Source of the DNA: Rotaria macrura
Lineage: Eukaryota; Rotifera; Eurotatoria; Philodinida; Philodinidae
Length of the DNA: 64,000 bases
Direction of reading: 5' to 3'
NCBI GenBank assembly: GCA_900239685.1
Contig: OENT01000572.1
Location: 26,160 to 90,159, forward strand
The position numbers and the translations under genes are program-made. Shown here in pieces: positions 37,320-50,000 of the stretch. How positions within the stretch are numbered: position 1 is the first letter of the stretch; each line of letters begins with the position of its first letter. The notes below the pieces were generated by a model. It was not told the origin of the DNA. It saw only the letters and a program-made list of their open reading frames with translations, and did no database searches.

Positions 37320-37329
37320 CTCATACTTG

Positions 37330-38706
37330 CTAAGCTTTTGGCTCTATACTCCGTTGTTGAATTTTAATGAGACATGTCCTTTTTGACCCGTAGATATGTC
37401 CGATCATGCTGTGATTAAAATCTTCAACAGGCATGAATAATAACCGTTTTCTCATGACAAATATTTCTCATTGTTGACTAAAACTCAAGTATTCCGGGAG
37501 AAAGCTTGTGAAGAATAAAACATTAGCTTGATATAGATTTGAGTTTGTACTTAGTAAATCAAATCCTAGAAAAAAACTTTCCTCTCTCGACATCGATGCA
37601 TAAACATATAAGGACCGATGCGTTCAGAACGGTAGGCAATTGAACTTGCCTATGAGAAATGAGAAATATGTATCTAAAAAGTATTTGTCGTTTCTTACTT
37701 TGCCCGAAACTTATTTTCACAGATTCATTTAACTGTGCAAAATGATAAACAACATTGTCTATTTATGATATTGACCGAAAACACTAATCGATACCTACCT
37801 AGATACAATCATCAACTTGTCTAATACTTTTATCTTTATCCTCTTGCAAAACATGAATATTTACTAAAAGAAAGTAATTACTTTCAATGAATTATGTTCA
37901 ATAATGAGAGGTAATTATAAAAACAACTACAGATTTATTCTCGTCGTTGTTCTTGAACAAGTAAAACTATTTTTCTATTTGTTGTTCTTAACCATAAGTT
38001 TATAATCAAGTTGATTTGAAACAGTGGATAAAATTCCTTCCTTTTTTCTTATTTATCATACGCTAGAAATGTTGAGTCTGTTGCTCATTACATAAAAATT
38101 GTATAGATATTCGTGTATATGAACTTTCATGTCTATATCCCATATGACTTTAAGTTTATATTCAATTTTTCAAGATCAAAAGAGTATTGATATTTCGATT
38201 TGTAAAAATGATCATGAACTAATTATAAAAAGGATAATCTGATCTAGTTTGAACTTTAGAAACTGGTTATTATTACTGTTTCTGAGTTACTCTAAACTTA
38301 ATGTAATTTGCTGACATCAAATATAGTTAAATACATCAGATCTATCGAATGAATGTATTGGCCTGTTCAAAAAAATATTCTTTTTTTAATTCAACACAGA
38401 CTACTACCATGAGATTGTCATTCAAAATCGTATTTCAAGTGCATCACTGGCAGTATTACTATTATACTTTTTCTTTCTCTTATCATTGAAAAAGAATTTA
38501 TTAAGCTACTCAAAATCCGATCGAACATCAGTCATATATTTCAGATTCTAGTTCTTTGTAAAATGAAAAATTCTGATTGACGATGTATTTGCTGTTATAC
38601 ATGATGAGAAGAAGATAATGGAATTTGGATAAGTAGCAATGCTTTATAGATGATGAATTCTTCCTCTATGAATTGAAACAATGACCTGAGATGTATTAGT
38701 CACATT
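37330..38706. other. AT-rich intergenic stretch
   Basis: Nothing recognised on either strand. Confidence 0.4.
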
Positions 38707-40419
38707 TCAAATGACTGAGTAGGTTGAGCTCGACGGTAAACGTTCGTATAACCATTGAATGAATTCATCATTTTTGTCTAATGATTCCAGTCGACTTCTT
38801 CTATCATCTTTACAAGAAAATATCAATATACGAAGATTTAACATGTCATTGATGAAGTCGAGAACGTTTATTCGTTTTGCAACATCAATAATTAGAACTT
38901 CGCAATGGATTGCAAGTGGTCTCGCAGCCAAGATAGAACATTCTACACTGCTAAAATATCGTAAATCGGGATCTAGAATTTGAAATAATTCTAGTCGACG
39001 AATCGACGTACTTCTAATATTGAATGTTGCCATTGAGAAGTTGTTTCGATGAGAAATGCTCAATGAATAAAGTCGAGGAGCTGTATCCAGCAAGGATTGT
39101 AATTGAGAATAACCAAAGTCATGACTCAATGTTGCATTCAATGAAATCAATCGGTTTAATGTTGGAATCACTAACATAGAGTTGTTGCTCAATGGAAATC
39201 TGAGTGTCAGATGACGAATGTTAAGAAATCAAAAAGAGTACATCGGTAAATCTTTACTTAGATTTTGTTTGCGATGAATATGTTCAAGTGTTTGTACTCG
39301 ATTATAAAATACATCATTTTAATTGTGAGAACTTGTCAATTTCGATCGAGTACCATCAATACAATAGAATCTATCGAAAACATATGGTAAAGTATAGAGA
39401 ATGGCACTTTTATTTAAGTTCATCGGACACCAATCACATTGAATAAATCATTGATGTGTTTCGAGCCAGAAATAAGTTCGAAACGTACGAAATAGTTCAT
39501 CAATATATTGTTCAGCATCACCTAATGGAGCCTATTCAATACACATTTTTAGTTGGAAGATTTTTATATTTGATAAATAATTGACGAAGATTTTTTCCCA
39601 TTCATATCCATCTAAAAGCGTATAATTCGTATCAATCGTTAAGTATATTAAATTGGGCATTGTTCGAAGAAGACTTTTAATTGATTCTAGAGAACATCGA
39701 ATAGATATTTTGAATGAAACTAAATCTGAAACGTCAGTTTGAAATGGATAATCATCATAGAGTATTATGTCAAATATTTCAAGTCGTTGAAGATGGGGTG
39801 TACATTGAAATAGATGAGATAGGCTATGTCCATCATAGTTGATATTCTTTATTGATAAATACTTAATGGATTGTGAGATCACCGACATACGAACAATTTC
39901 TAGTCCATAAGGATTAGTAATATCTAGATGACAGTGTGTGAGTTTCGCTAGACTCCATATATTATTTATGAAGTCTTGAAAGCTTTCTTCTGGATCTTGA
40001 TGGGTTTTTTAATTGACGTTCATATAGGTAAGATATTCAAGTTCACGATATTGGCATATAAGTTTATTTAATGCATCGAAAGAATTCATCGAGTCCATTA
40101 AAAGTGATTTCAAGTGAATGAATTTTTCAAAAGAGTAACCGTGTGAAAGAAAACGTCGAGACATAATTCGTGTCTCAACGTCATCTGAAAGATGGACTGA
40201 TATCACACGATTAATAATGATTGGTAGATATTGTTGACATATCACATCAAAATCATGCATAGATATAGAACGAAAGTCGAGATCATATCTTTGAACTTGG
40301 GTGAAGAGAAGTTGATCGAAGCGAGTGTTGAGCCCATGGAATATATGCAATATGTTAACAGTATCCAAAGACTCGAATAAATCAAGTAAAATTTCGTTCA
40401 CCAAAGATTCCAAACTCAT
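38707..40419 (-). pseudogene. F-box protein of the bdelloid-expanded type, five in-frame stops
   Basis: One uninterrupted reading frame of 570 codons begins with an F-box (LVNEILLDLFESLDTVNILH) and continues into leucine-rich-repeat-like segments (HLFQCTPHLQRLEIF, SLLRTMPNLIYLTID, SLLDTAPRLYSLSIS). F-box proteins recruit substrates to SCF ubiquitin ligases. The frame is broken by TAA at 40011-40009, TAG at 39534-39532, TGA at 39450-39448, TAA at 39321-39319 and TGA at 39231-39229. Coding sequence resumes in the same frame after every stop (for example KTHQDPEESFQ, APLGDAEQYIDEL, FIQCDWCPMN). The third stop sits in ETHQ*FIQCDW, where Trp is the likely original residue. No indel was found. The C-terminus also seems short for the family. 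Confidence 0.8.
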
Positions 40420-41793
40420 TGTTCTATCAGCAAGTAGAACAGAAAAAAATACGACTTCATGGTTGTATCTGTTGAGAGAAAAATGCGTTTTACTCTCTTT
40501 TTTTCTTCTGACCCCTTCATGAATAGTATTACTTTACGTAGTAAAATGTATTTTTTTCCTGACTTTTTTTAAATAACAGGATCGCACATGTAAAAAATGA
40601 CAAATTTTTTTTTCTTTCTTAAGGTGTCTTTTTTTTCTCTCAAATAGATGATTTTAATTCAAAAGGTGGATAAACGTTTTTTATTGCAATTATGTATGCG
40701 TACGAATATATAGACAGAAGATGTTAGAGTCTACTGAAAAGATTTTTTTAAAACTGAAATATCATATTTGTTGAGTAAGTACGTAACACGTTCAAAGTCA
40801 TGAGCTGAAGATACGGTTGCATGATAAAACAAATGATTCAATAATGTTGTTACATATACTTGGGAGGAGATTCATAGAATGATGATGAGGAATCTATTTG
40901 CAGGCTATTACAAGAGATCTCAGTTATTGAAAGAACATCGCATATACTATACTCCGATGAGATGAATAAGAAAAGCTATTCGGTATGAATTTGACAAGAA
41001 CGAAATAGCTATACCAACGATATGTTATTATTCGATAGTGAGTAGATGTAAACTACAGAAGATTTCGTATCTGTCAAGAATGATGGCAATTGATAATGTT
41101 GAATGGTATTGAAGCAAATAGAAAGAATCTACGTTAGATAGAGGGACAGGAGTTGTTTTTTTGACAAGATTTATTTCTAAATTTCTACATCGCCGTAAGT
41201 CGGTTGTGTTAGAACTTTATATTTGTTTCATGCTGTATTCAGTCTATAAAATTGATATCGATTTATCTAGTCGAGCATTGTCATTGCTATTACAATAGAT
41301 GACAGAATCGAACATTGACCAAATAATTCTTTCTTCGTAAATATACATATCACTTTGGTAAAGCTGATATTCATTATTCATTCTTGAGAATTCATTTCGA
41401 ATTTCTTGATTTATTCGAATCTGACAAGACTTCTAGCGACGATCATAAGTTATTTGAGTAATACTTTAATATTTAGATTTTCAAAAAATCTGTATATACT
41501 TTTGTGTAATCGATCTTTGGATAAATAATAGTGCTAAGTTAGCATTCATTATCATGAAAGGGAATTATTCTGATTCTAAGAAATGGTATCAAATTGGTTT
41601 CAAAGTATATTTCCTACTTTTCATTTCATATATGGAAGTTTTTCAGAAACTTAACGCACGATAAGAATCTTAGATTCGAGTTGTCACCAGTTTTGTTTTT
41701 GGTTCTGAAAAATCTCATTTAATCTGAAATTCAGAAGAGACTAACTGAAGTTTCAAATTTTTCAGATTCATTTCAATTATAACTTTGCATTTC
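40420..41793. other. AT-rich intergenic stretch
   Basis: Poly-T runs near 40540-40640 but no recognised gene or repeat. Confidence 0.4.
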
Positions 41794-42260
41794 CCAAGCA
41801 GACAAAATTTTTCTAAAACGTGTTTGAGCGCCCGATAATGGACGAAAAATTGAGAATAGTGGACTTGTTTCGGTGGCAATCGGCGTTCCCGGTTGGGAGT
41901 GAAAAACGCTCATTTGCGTATCTTCTTGTGTGTTTAATCGCATTTTCAGTCAAAAGGCGCTTGTTAATGCCAATAAAATAGAAATAGTAGTCATTCACTG
42001 CATAGTCTTTATCAATGATGGGGTCATAATAAGAGTTCTAAAGTATTAATAAGACGATCACTTTTTTTCTTCATTTTTCTGCATTTACAAGCGTTTTTCG
42101 GCTGAAAACGCGATTAAACGAACAAGAATGCGGGAAAATGAGAGTTTTTTTTTAGTCACAATCGGACACGTTGATTGTCATCCTAACACGTCCACTTTTA
42201 TCAAATTTCCTCCCATTTTCAGATGCTTTAACGCGTTTTTGAAAATTTTTGTCTGTTTGG
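41794..42260. mobile_element. Foldback MITE
   Basis: The left end CCAAGCAGACAAAATTTT and the right end, inverted, CCAAACAGACAAAAATTT match. Similarity continues through the arms: GTTTAATCGCATTTTCAG near 41931 recurs inverted near 42100, and GTGGAC and AATCGG segments recur in the same order. The arms are about 200 bp each with roughly 75-85 percent similarity by eye. There is no coding capacity and no clear target-site duplication. Confidence 0.6.
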
Positions 42261-45200
42261 TTATGAATTTACGATATTAGTTTCTATTGTTTTCATGGAA
42301 ATCTCCGAAGAGAGTTCGGGAGTTCTTAATTAAATCAGGATGATCACGTTGAAGTGGAAACTAGAACCATCAAAGAAGACACTTTGAGAACTTCAAATAA
42401 TTAATGAAGAAATCTGTACTGAGATACGCAGATCGAATGATATGGTCGGTAAACGACTGTTTACGACTAAATTACGACGCATAAATGAACTCTATACGAC
42501 CCTATCTTATTGTTAAAAATCCTTCAGACAACGTTAAAAGTCAATATATTACTAATTTATGGTATCATCTCAAGCCTGAAATTGATAACCAGGAAAAATA
42601 TAATTTATATTTCATTAACATCATCAAGCTTGATCTGTTAAGTAGATTTAATATTCGGAAAAATACACGTAAAGAGATTTCTATCCTCCTTTTGCATCTC
42701 TTATAATGACTTGTTTTCAAAGCTATCAATTTCTCAAGAAATAGATTCTCATTTAAACAGCATTCGTGTAACGAATATGTGTTCAATGAAAAAACAGTCT
42801 ATGAATTCCTCTAAAAATTTTTCCATTGAACTCGAATGATGTTTTGTGGGCTTATCATAATCATGCAAACAGGCATCTGCCTATAAAACCGTCGTTTACT
42901 ATTTCGTTTATGTCTAACATCAACTTTATCGATAAACTGATAAGCATTTTTATTTGCGATTATATCCTTGAAATCATATTTTGGGTATTTTTTCACTTAA
43001 TTATTGATTGAGCCGATTGACTACACTTCAGATCTATCCCTTTAACGATAAGAATACGAAAATAATAATAAACCCATTGTAAGTTTTTTTTTCTCGTTTC
43101 CCAACAATCATTCGCTCTGCAATCGGACATTGATTCAAATTATAGAGCAGCATTATGCTATTTCAAGACTATTACTGAGTATCTTAGTGACACATAACGA
43201 AGATTTAGTACTATATCGTCTGAATAATAGCCCATATAAAAGTAATTAGCATATATCTTTACTTCTTTCGCTGATGAATGACTCTTTTTTTTATGGCAAG
43301 AGTTGCCTTAAGTTTCGAGACAAATAGATGTAACATCATATTTAGTCTATTTTATTTTCAGTTGGAGTCAATGTTTATGAGTGAACCAAGAAAGCTTACT
43401 TAAAAAATTGAGATTGCTTGAAGTTGACTGCAAACTTAGTCAACTCTTATAACTTTCTTAGTCGGATAGTAACGAATGATAATGTTACATATATTTTACA
43501 AAACATGACACAAATGAGAAGTCGGACACTATTAAACGAAGTCAAAAAATCGTTTTCATTGTTATGGTTAGTAACCATGTAACACATCATCTATTTAAAG
43601 TACCACCTGTCGTTTTTCAGGTGTCTGATTTCAACTGTATGCATGATAGCATAGGCCGTTTTTCTGTTTGAATCCGAATGTATTATTAGAAAGAAGTTGA
43701 ATTCATTGAGGAGAAAAACAAAACGTATATTGACGAGGATTGATATCTTCAAAAAAGGCGCTTTCCTATTTTGACTTTCGTTGACATTTATGCGAAATGT
43801 ATTGCATCTTGTAAGACACCAATCATTTTACTTAGATCGAAAAATCAATCCTATAACTTTTTAAAAAATTATCGAACAATGGATTGATTGTAATATGGTT
43901 TCTCGTTAAAATCTCGCATAGATTTTGTATGTTTATGTAGCATAATATGATATTCGATTTTTAATGGAACAAAAAACAGTCACAAGCACATGCCTTGCTA
44001 GTTAAGTGAATTGTAGACAGAGTTGAGTACATGAATTCATTAGTGAAACAAATCACGTAAATATCAATACTGTCGTACTATTAATGGAAACAGGAATATT
44101 AACTGCATTAGCATCTCTCGGTTGAAAAGAAAAGCAAGAAGCTATAATGAGACATTGATAACACCTGCTCGATTTTTAGCAGCATCGATTCTCATGTAAG
44201 TAATAATCAACTTCAATAAACGTCATTTTTTTTCATGCAAGAATGTGTCTTCCTATTGTTTTTTGAAAGTTTAATTTTGAGCGCTTAATATGAGCCTCCT
44301 ACGTTTTGATAAAATAAAAGAGTGAATAAAAATGAAGGAGTCCGAACTATCGCTAATGGATTTTTCTGTCACCGAGAGAAATTCTTAACTAGATTTATTG
44401 TTCTATGCGAGTAGAATCTGAAAAAGAAGTAAAAATATGAATTGAAACACATTCCGTCTACTTGATTCAGTTCATTTTGAACTGTAGAATATAATACTAT
44501 GTAGCACTTTATATTTCTTCATAGAAAACCATATGCGGAAGTAGTTCAACTGACAGAGAAGATATGCTATGAGCATCAGATAGCATTCAATTTTTCAATA
44601 TCTACTTTATTCTTATTAATCTCTTGTTTGAAGTCTTTGTCGCATGTAGATGTTTTCACTCTCTCTACTCTTTATTTGAGTATTGTAGGCAAGTAGAATT
44701 TTTATTAAAAACAACAACCATCTCCTATTGCTGTAATGCAAGTTTTTCGAATCCAATAAACACATCAATCAGTGTCACCATTAATCTTAAAATTGAATGA
44801 TACGCCCTTTCAGTTCAAATTCTAAGATTTCGAAATACAGACTAGATTTTATCAAAATACACAAGATTTTCTCTTGTTTGAAATCAGAAGCAATAATGAT
44901 TAAAGCTGAAAGATCGTTCATAGCTTGGTTGTATATCTTCAATCTTAGTTTCATTTCACGACAACAGACATCTAACTTACGTATATCAAATGATACTTTC
45001 TGAGGTCAAGTTTTAATCTTACAATGTCTTGGGCATAAGTAGTTGTTAAACCTGTGTCATGACATATCGCTATTTTAACTTGAAGATGAATACCTAACCA
45101 ATAGGCCAATGACATATGAATTCAGTATTCAATTTAAAGTAATAAAATACACTGTAAAACTTATTTACGCTTTAGATATTTTTCATATATTGGCATTGTT

Positions 45201-46134
45201 GTTTCTTTAAAGTTCTCTTATTATTTGATGTTGATATGATTCGAAGGAATAGAGAAAAATGCAATTATTTTTTTAAATAATTCTTCATTCACAATCCCTT
45301 CGATTAATTATTGAGTTGGAAAAAAGTTTTATTCAGCTTTTAAAAATTTTAATAATTTAAGAATATTTCATATGAAGAACTGAATAATTAAGAAAGTAAT
45401 CCATTACCGATCGTTTCCAGAAATCTTTTGATTTGTTAAAATTTTCTAACGAGGTCTACAACTAGCTTGTGTTTCAGTTAAATAAGTTCCTAATAGATCG
45501 AAGTCGATAATTTGCAAGTAACGCAGAGCCAAACAAATGAAATAAAACCTTAAGATGTATTTTACTTGAAGTTGTTAGTTTCTAATTCATTTCGAAATTT
45601 AAAAAATTGATAAAGCCCGAGTTATTTTTTCATATGAGAAAAAAAAGTGCAGATAGTTTCATTGACGGAAAATTTCATATTTGCAGTGTCTAAAACGTGT
45701 TTCTATCCGGTTCCTAGCCAGAAACATACTGAATTCAGCAGCCGTAGATAGCTCACCACTCTACCTAAGGTAGCTGACCATTAAGAATTCAATATTTGTA
45801 AAGACTTTATACATTTTCATTTGCTTAGATTGAATACATGCAATAGATTTATATTCAAGCTTGATATTCACAATACAGTTTTCAAAAAATTCTTCTATTG
45901 TACTCACTCAATCATTCGTCGATGTCTAAAGTGTGAATTGACAGTCGTATTTTGTGCGTTGTTCACGTCCTGCCGAACTCTTCATAAAAATAAATTATTC
46001 CTATTTGTTTTTGGAATTTGTGTCTTCAAATTATTGTCAATCAAAAACACACGGTATATGATAGTTATAGACTCAAGAATGTGCAATGCAATCTAATAAG
46101 TTTACCTTACAGATATTTTTTACTTATTAATTTG
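42261..46134. other. AT-rich stretch, no supported gene
   Basis: Frames at 42485-42706 and 42826-43011 have a slightly protein-like composition and might be scraps of one dead gene. No domain, shared frame or splice partner supports this. Confidence 0.35.
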
Positions 46135-47088
46135 ATGTCAAAAGAAATTAATCAATCGTCTGAATCTGTAGACTATTCCATAGTTATTCCCGTATCAGTT
46201 ACTTTAGCTTTGATTGGTATTTCTCTCTCTTGTTTAATTATCGTCTTGGTTTTAATTACGAAACAGTTACATACTGTTACTTATTTGTTGGTTTGTAATA
46301 CATGTCTGTGATCCACATTCTATTATGTAGTGCAATGTAATAACTATGTTTTTCTCAATTTTTTTGCCTGGGATACCAGGGATGTGTCATGTCGGTGGCA
46401 TGGCTATTTCGGATATGTGTCGATAGTCGCCGTCGTTTACTCTTATTTTATTCAAGCAATATCACGTTGTTTCTTTGTTGTTTTGTCGACAAAATATCGA
46501 TGGATAATTTCATTAAAAATTCATCTCAATGTTATTGCTATCCAATGGATGACTAACATATTATTGCCATTGCCTTCTAGTTTAACAACAGACATTTACT
46601 ATACTGTGAATACACTGTGTTGGGTCCGAAAAAAATTTGCAATTCATGTTGCTTATACATTTCTAGCTTATTATAGTTTACCGACGATGTGCATTGGTGT
46701 TCTCTACATTTATATTTTTCGTCTAGCAAAACATAGTACCTATAGTACACTCACAGGAACCACAAAATCATCTGGATGGCTGCATCGAGGCGTTAATCTT
46801 CTTCGTAATATTATGAGCTTATATAGTATCTATATATTCTGTGGATTTCCTTTGCTTCTGTACTTAATTATTGGCAACTACACTTTATATTGTCTAGGCT
46901 TTATTTCTGTTACATTAGCAGTTACTGTTGAAAAGGCAGCAGCGATATTACTTGATCGAGAACTACGAAAAACGCTTAAAAACATTCTATGCCCATCAAG
47001 AATGCGTGTCGTACCATTTGAACTCAACACAACAGTCGCTCGAATTATACAAGGAACGAAAAAGTCCTACAATTTATTTTCCAAATGA
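46135..47088 (+). pseudogene. Rhodopsin-like seven-transmembrane receptor, one in-frame TGA
   Basis: Intronless frame of 317 codons. Seven hydrophobic segments can be placed: about 14-38, 47-71 (contains the stop), 95-125, 140-165, 175-205, 225-248 and 252-275. A conserved disulfide pair is suggested by SCRWHGYFGY before TM3 and LCWVRKKF before TM5. A degenerate DRY region (QAISRCFF) and a basic C-terminal tail follow. The N-terminus has an NQS glycosylation site. TGA at 46309-46311 is codon 59, within TM2 (VCNTCL*STFYY), and the frame resumes at once. If translated from a downstream start the product would lack TM1 and most of TM2. A TTACAG acceptor lies 25 bp before the ATG. Confidence 0.75.
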
Positions 47089-47215
47089 GCCAAAGTGTTT
47101 CTTGATGTACCTTGAAAACACAGAAACGACTAGAATGATTTTCGTCGCCTTAGATAAGCCACTTGACAAACAAGACTAATTTCGTCGTATTTGTGAATTT
47201 CTTGGATTTTCTTTT

Positions 47216-47221
47216 AATAAA
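47216..47221 (+). terminator. Polyadenylation signal AATAAA
   Basis: It lies 128 bases after the receptor stop codon. Confidence 0.4.
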
Positions 47222-47648
47222 ACTTATGCGTCTAGTAAGTGTATTGTTTCAGTCGCAAACAGATTGATCTATATGTGTATCACGCAAATCAATTTCTTGC
47301 TCTTCGTGCCTGCTTCTAAAAAGTAGGACAAATAAATGTACTTTGATTTCAGTAGTTAACGAAATACAGAATTAACAAATGGAATGCGTACCATAATAAA
47401 ATGAAATTTTTAGAAATATATGTAGTAGAATAGATACATACATAAGAGGGTGGAAATTTTGAAGCTCGCCATCTTAGTACCTGGTTAATATTTCTTTTTA
47501 CATCGGCTTTTCAAAGCACTGCAAATTTTTGAGAAACTAAGAGCGTACGTGGACAATGCATTTTCTTTTTCATGTGTTATGCATAAGGTAAATGCGGTGT
47601 AATGCGTATGCAAATCTGCAATTTTCCTTTTTTTAGCATTGGCATATA

Positions 47649-47678
47649 CAGTGGTTCGAAAAAATATCCGTCTACCCC
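47649..47678 (+). mobile_element. Solitary Tc1/mariner-like terminus
   Basis: TA followed by CAGTGGTTCGAAAAAATATC closely resembles the left end of the foldback element at 14748 (CAGTGGCTCGAAAAATCATC). No inverted partner was found in the following kilobase, so this appears to be one surviving end of a related element. Confidence 0.4.
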
Positions 47679-48127
47679 CTATGTCTCGGTTCTCTTTTCT
47701 TTTTTTTATTTTATAGAAACCAACTTAAGAGCTCTTATCACTAACATCTTGTAGTATAATCATGCCTAGCATATATATATACTAATTATAATTTCCAGCT
47801 TTCAATATCTTTCAATGCGTATTTTACTGACATATAAAGAGAGACACATGAATTTTTATAACGAAAAATTATCCATACCAAGAGAGGATTATAGTTTTTT
47901 TTTCAAAAACAACATTTAAATGAAATACAGTTAGGATTTAGTTGGATAACCTTCCAATTTGATACATTCATACAATCAACTAGGAACTGAATCAACTAGT
48001 CCTTCAAGTATAAATAATTCAATTTAATTTAATTTCAGCGTTATTAGAAATTAAAACTTTGCTAGATTTTTCGGTAGATCTTTTTCAGCTCTTCGTTGGT
48101 TGATGAAATCATTTGATATCACCCTAT

Positions 48128-48667
48128 CTAATGTTCTTTCCAGCATAGATAGTTATCATGAAATACTGTAGGGGACACGGGGTCGAATAGATGAACACAA
48201 GGCAAGCCAGTCACGGCGCCACAATAAGACCACACCAATTCAATGCGTGCTGTTATTGGTAAGCAAAGAATGTTGTCAGCCCAATGCCATGGTCCTATTT
48301 CATAGTTTGGCTCAGAGAGAACGACACATTTGGCATTGTTTGTACAATGTAGTGGATGGAATCCCCAAGTTAATCCAATGTCTCGATTGGTGCACAAGTA
48401 GTTGTTGTCCCATCCAGGAGTTGACTCATACATGTGAACGCACCACCAGCCATTGATGTGTGATGTAGCGCTGAATCTAAACTGAAGGGACCCAGTTATT
48501 TGCTTTAAAGGATTTGTCAGATTTTTTCCTGTATTCGAAAATGAACCAGAGTCGATGTACTTGGCTACTTCAAGCCTACTTTTCGATGAAAGCTCATAGT
48601 GAAGAGCGGCTTGGAACATCCGAAGAGAATAAACCATCATAAAAGTTACGAGCAGTTTCGTATGCAT
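48128..48667 (-). CDS. Secreted protein with repeated CxH...DNYLC motifs, family unknown
   Basis: 179 codons from the ATG at 48667, which puts a signal peptide first (KLLVTFMMVYSLRMFQA). The frame is open 14 codons further upstream, but that start would displace the signal. The mature part has two clear copies of a Cys/Trp motif: WWCVHMYESTPGWDNNYLC and PCVHLFDPVSPTVFHDNYLC. A weaker one lies between them (PWHWADNILC). This suggests an internally repeated extracellular fold, perhaps a lectin-like beta structure, but I cannot name the family. The last copy ends only a few residues before the stop, so the repeat reaches the C-terminus. No introns and no lesions were seen. Confidence 0.6.
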   Translation of the reverse strand: MHTKLLVTFMMVYSLRMFQAALHYELSSKSRLEVAKYIDSGSFSNTGKNLTNPLKQITGSLQFRFSATSHINGWWCVHMYESTPGWDNNYLCTNRDIGLTWGFHPLHCTNNAKCVVLSEPNYEIGPWHWADNILCLPITARIELVWSYCGAVTGLPCVHLFDPVSPTVFHDNYLCWKEH

Positions 48668-48709
48668 GTTGTATCGTCTTTGAACGAATACTGAGAATTT
48701 GTGAATCAA

Positions 48710-50000
48710 TATTATTCTTTTTATATTCCATATTATTGAGGATAAAATAGTGTATACTTAGTGGGTTTTTGTAAGTGGAATGAATAAGTATTGACTTATA
48801 CGACTTTATCTTAAGTGATGTCTCTGCGATATGATTCAGGCGGATCAAGGAGAAAATATTCAATGAAAGATAGAGTAATTCGAAACGCATGCATAGATGA
48901 AGCTGGATCGCGATCGAGAGTAAAATATTCTAAAATTAGATTCCTATGAGAACTTCATCAAAGCTCACATTTCAGCTCTATCAAAACTTCACCATGCAAT
49001 TTTCATTTACACAGACGTTTTTCGCTTTTTAAGATAAAAAGAAAACTGTTTGAGGTTAGTCAGAAAATTGAATTTTTAATAAAGCAGATTTACTTGCTTC
49101 CTGGTATTGTTTGAGAATGTCCGTGTGATCTTGCTGATAAATAAAAAAAATATATCCACACTCTACAGTCTTCACAAACAGAAGCCAACTAAGAGAAAAT
49201 GTTACACTAATATCATTGTGCTATGCATACACGTAGGTATGGTATTCATTGCCACATGTTCTTGATTCATATCTTTGACTCTTATCTTACGTCAAACATA
49301 TGTTGTTTGTCTTTAGATTTGAAAAGTTAGTACTTGAAAGTTTCTGCGCATTTTATCAAAGAGACGTTTCTGCAACAAGCTACTCTTTAACTATGATATC
49401 ATTTATTGATTCAAATTATTTATATTTCTGCGCAGAGTATGACCATGACATGCGTTGAAAGAACTGAGTTTTTGAAAAATATTTGAACTTACGATTTGTT
49501 AGAACACTGTCATTGTTGGACTGAAAGTGTAAGTTGAAAGCGTTTCCGCACCCAAAGCTTATTGCCTGACATAATATTCCTTGCATGTTCTCTCTCATTT
49601 TATTCTGTTACCTATACTTAATATTCTTAAAGACTGGTTTTGAGTGTCCCTTTTCTATTCATCCAAGCTACAGCCACCCACTCATACCAATACCCATTCT
49701 ACTGAGATGTTCTTATGGATATATTAAATATCATGGTACATAGTTTTCATAAAGCAAAGGGGTCTATATGTGGATTTGCAATTAATCAAAAACAAGATGT
49801 AGATTCGCATCGTCACATACATTCTTGCCATCTCTTAAATTTGGTCTTTTTCATCAGCTACAGTAAACATATCTAGTCAGGAATTAAATTGTCCGAAAGT
49901 ATTTTTTTCCTATTTATTCGTGAGATATTTTCTTCAATGAAACAAAAAGATTCAATATTTATTCATCATGGCATTTTATTCAGATAAAAATACGTGAAAC
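48710..50000. other. AT-rich intergenic stretch
   Basis: Nothing recognised, apart from a TTTATTCAG acceptor-like tract 20 bases before the start codon at 50001, which could be a trans-splice site. Confidence 0.4.

Noticed and set aside
47765-47785. AT microsatellite (ATATATATATAC)
   Set aside because: Too short and too common in such AT-rich DNA to be informative.
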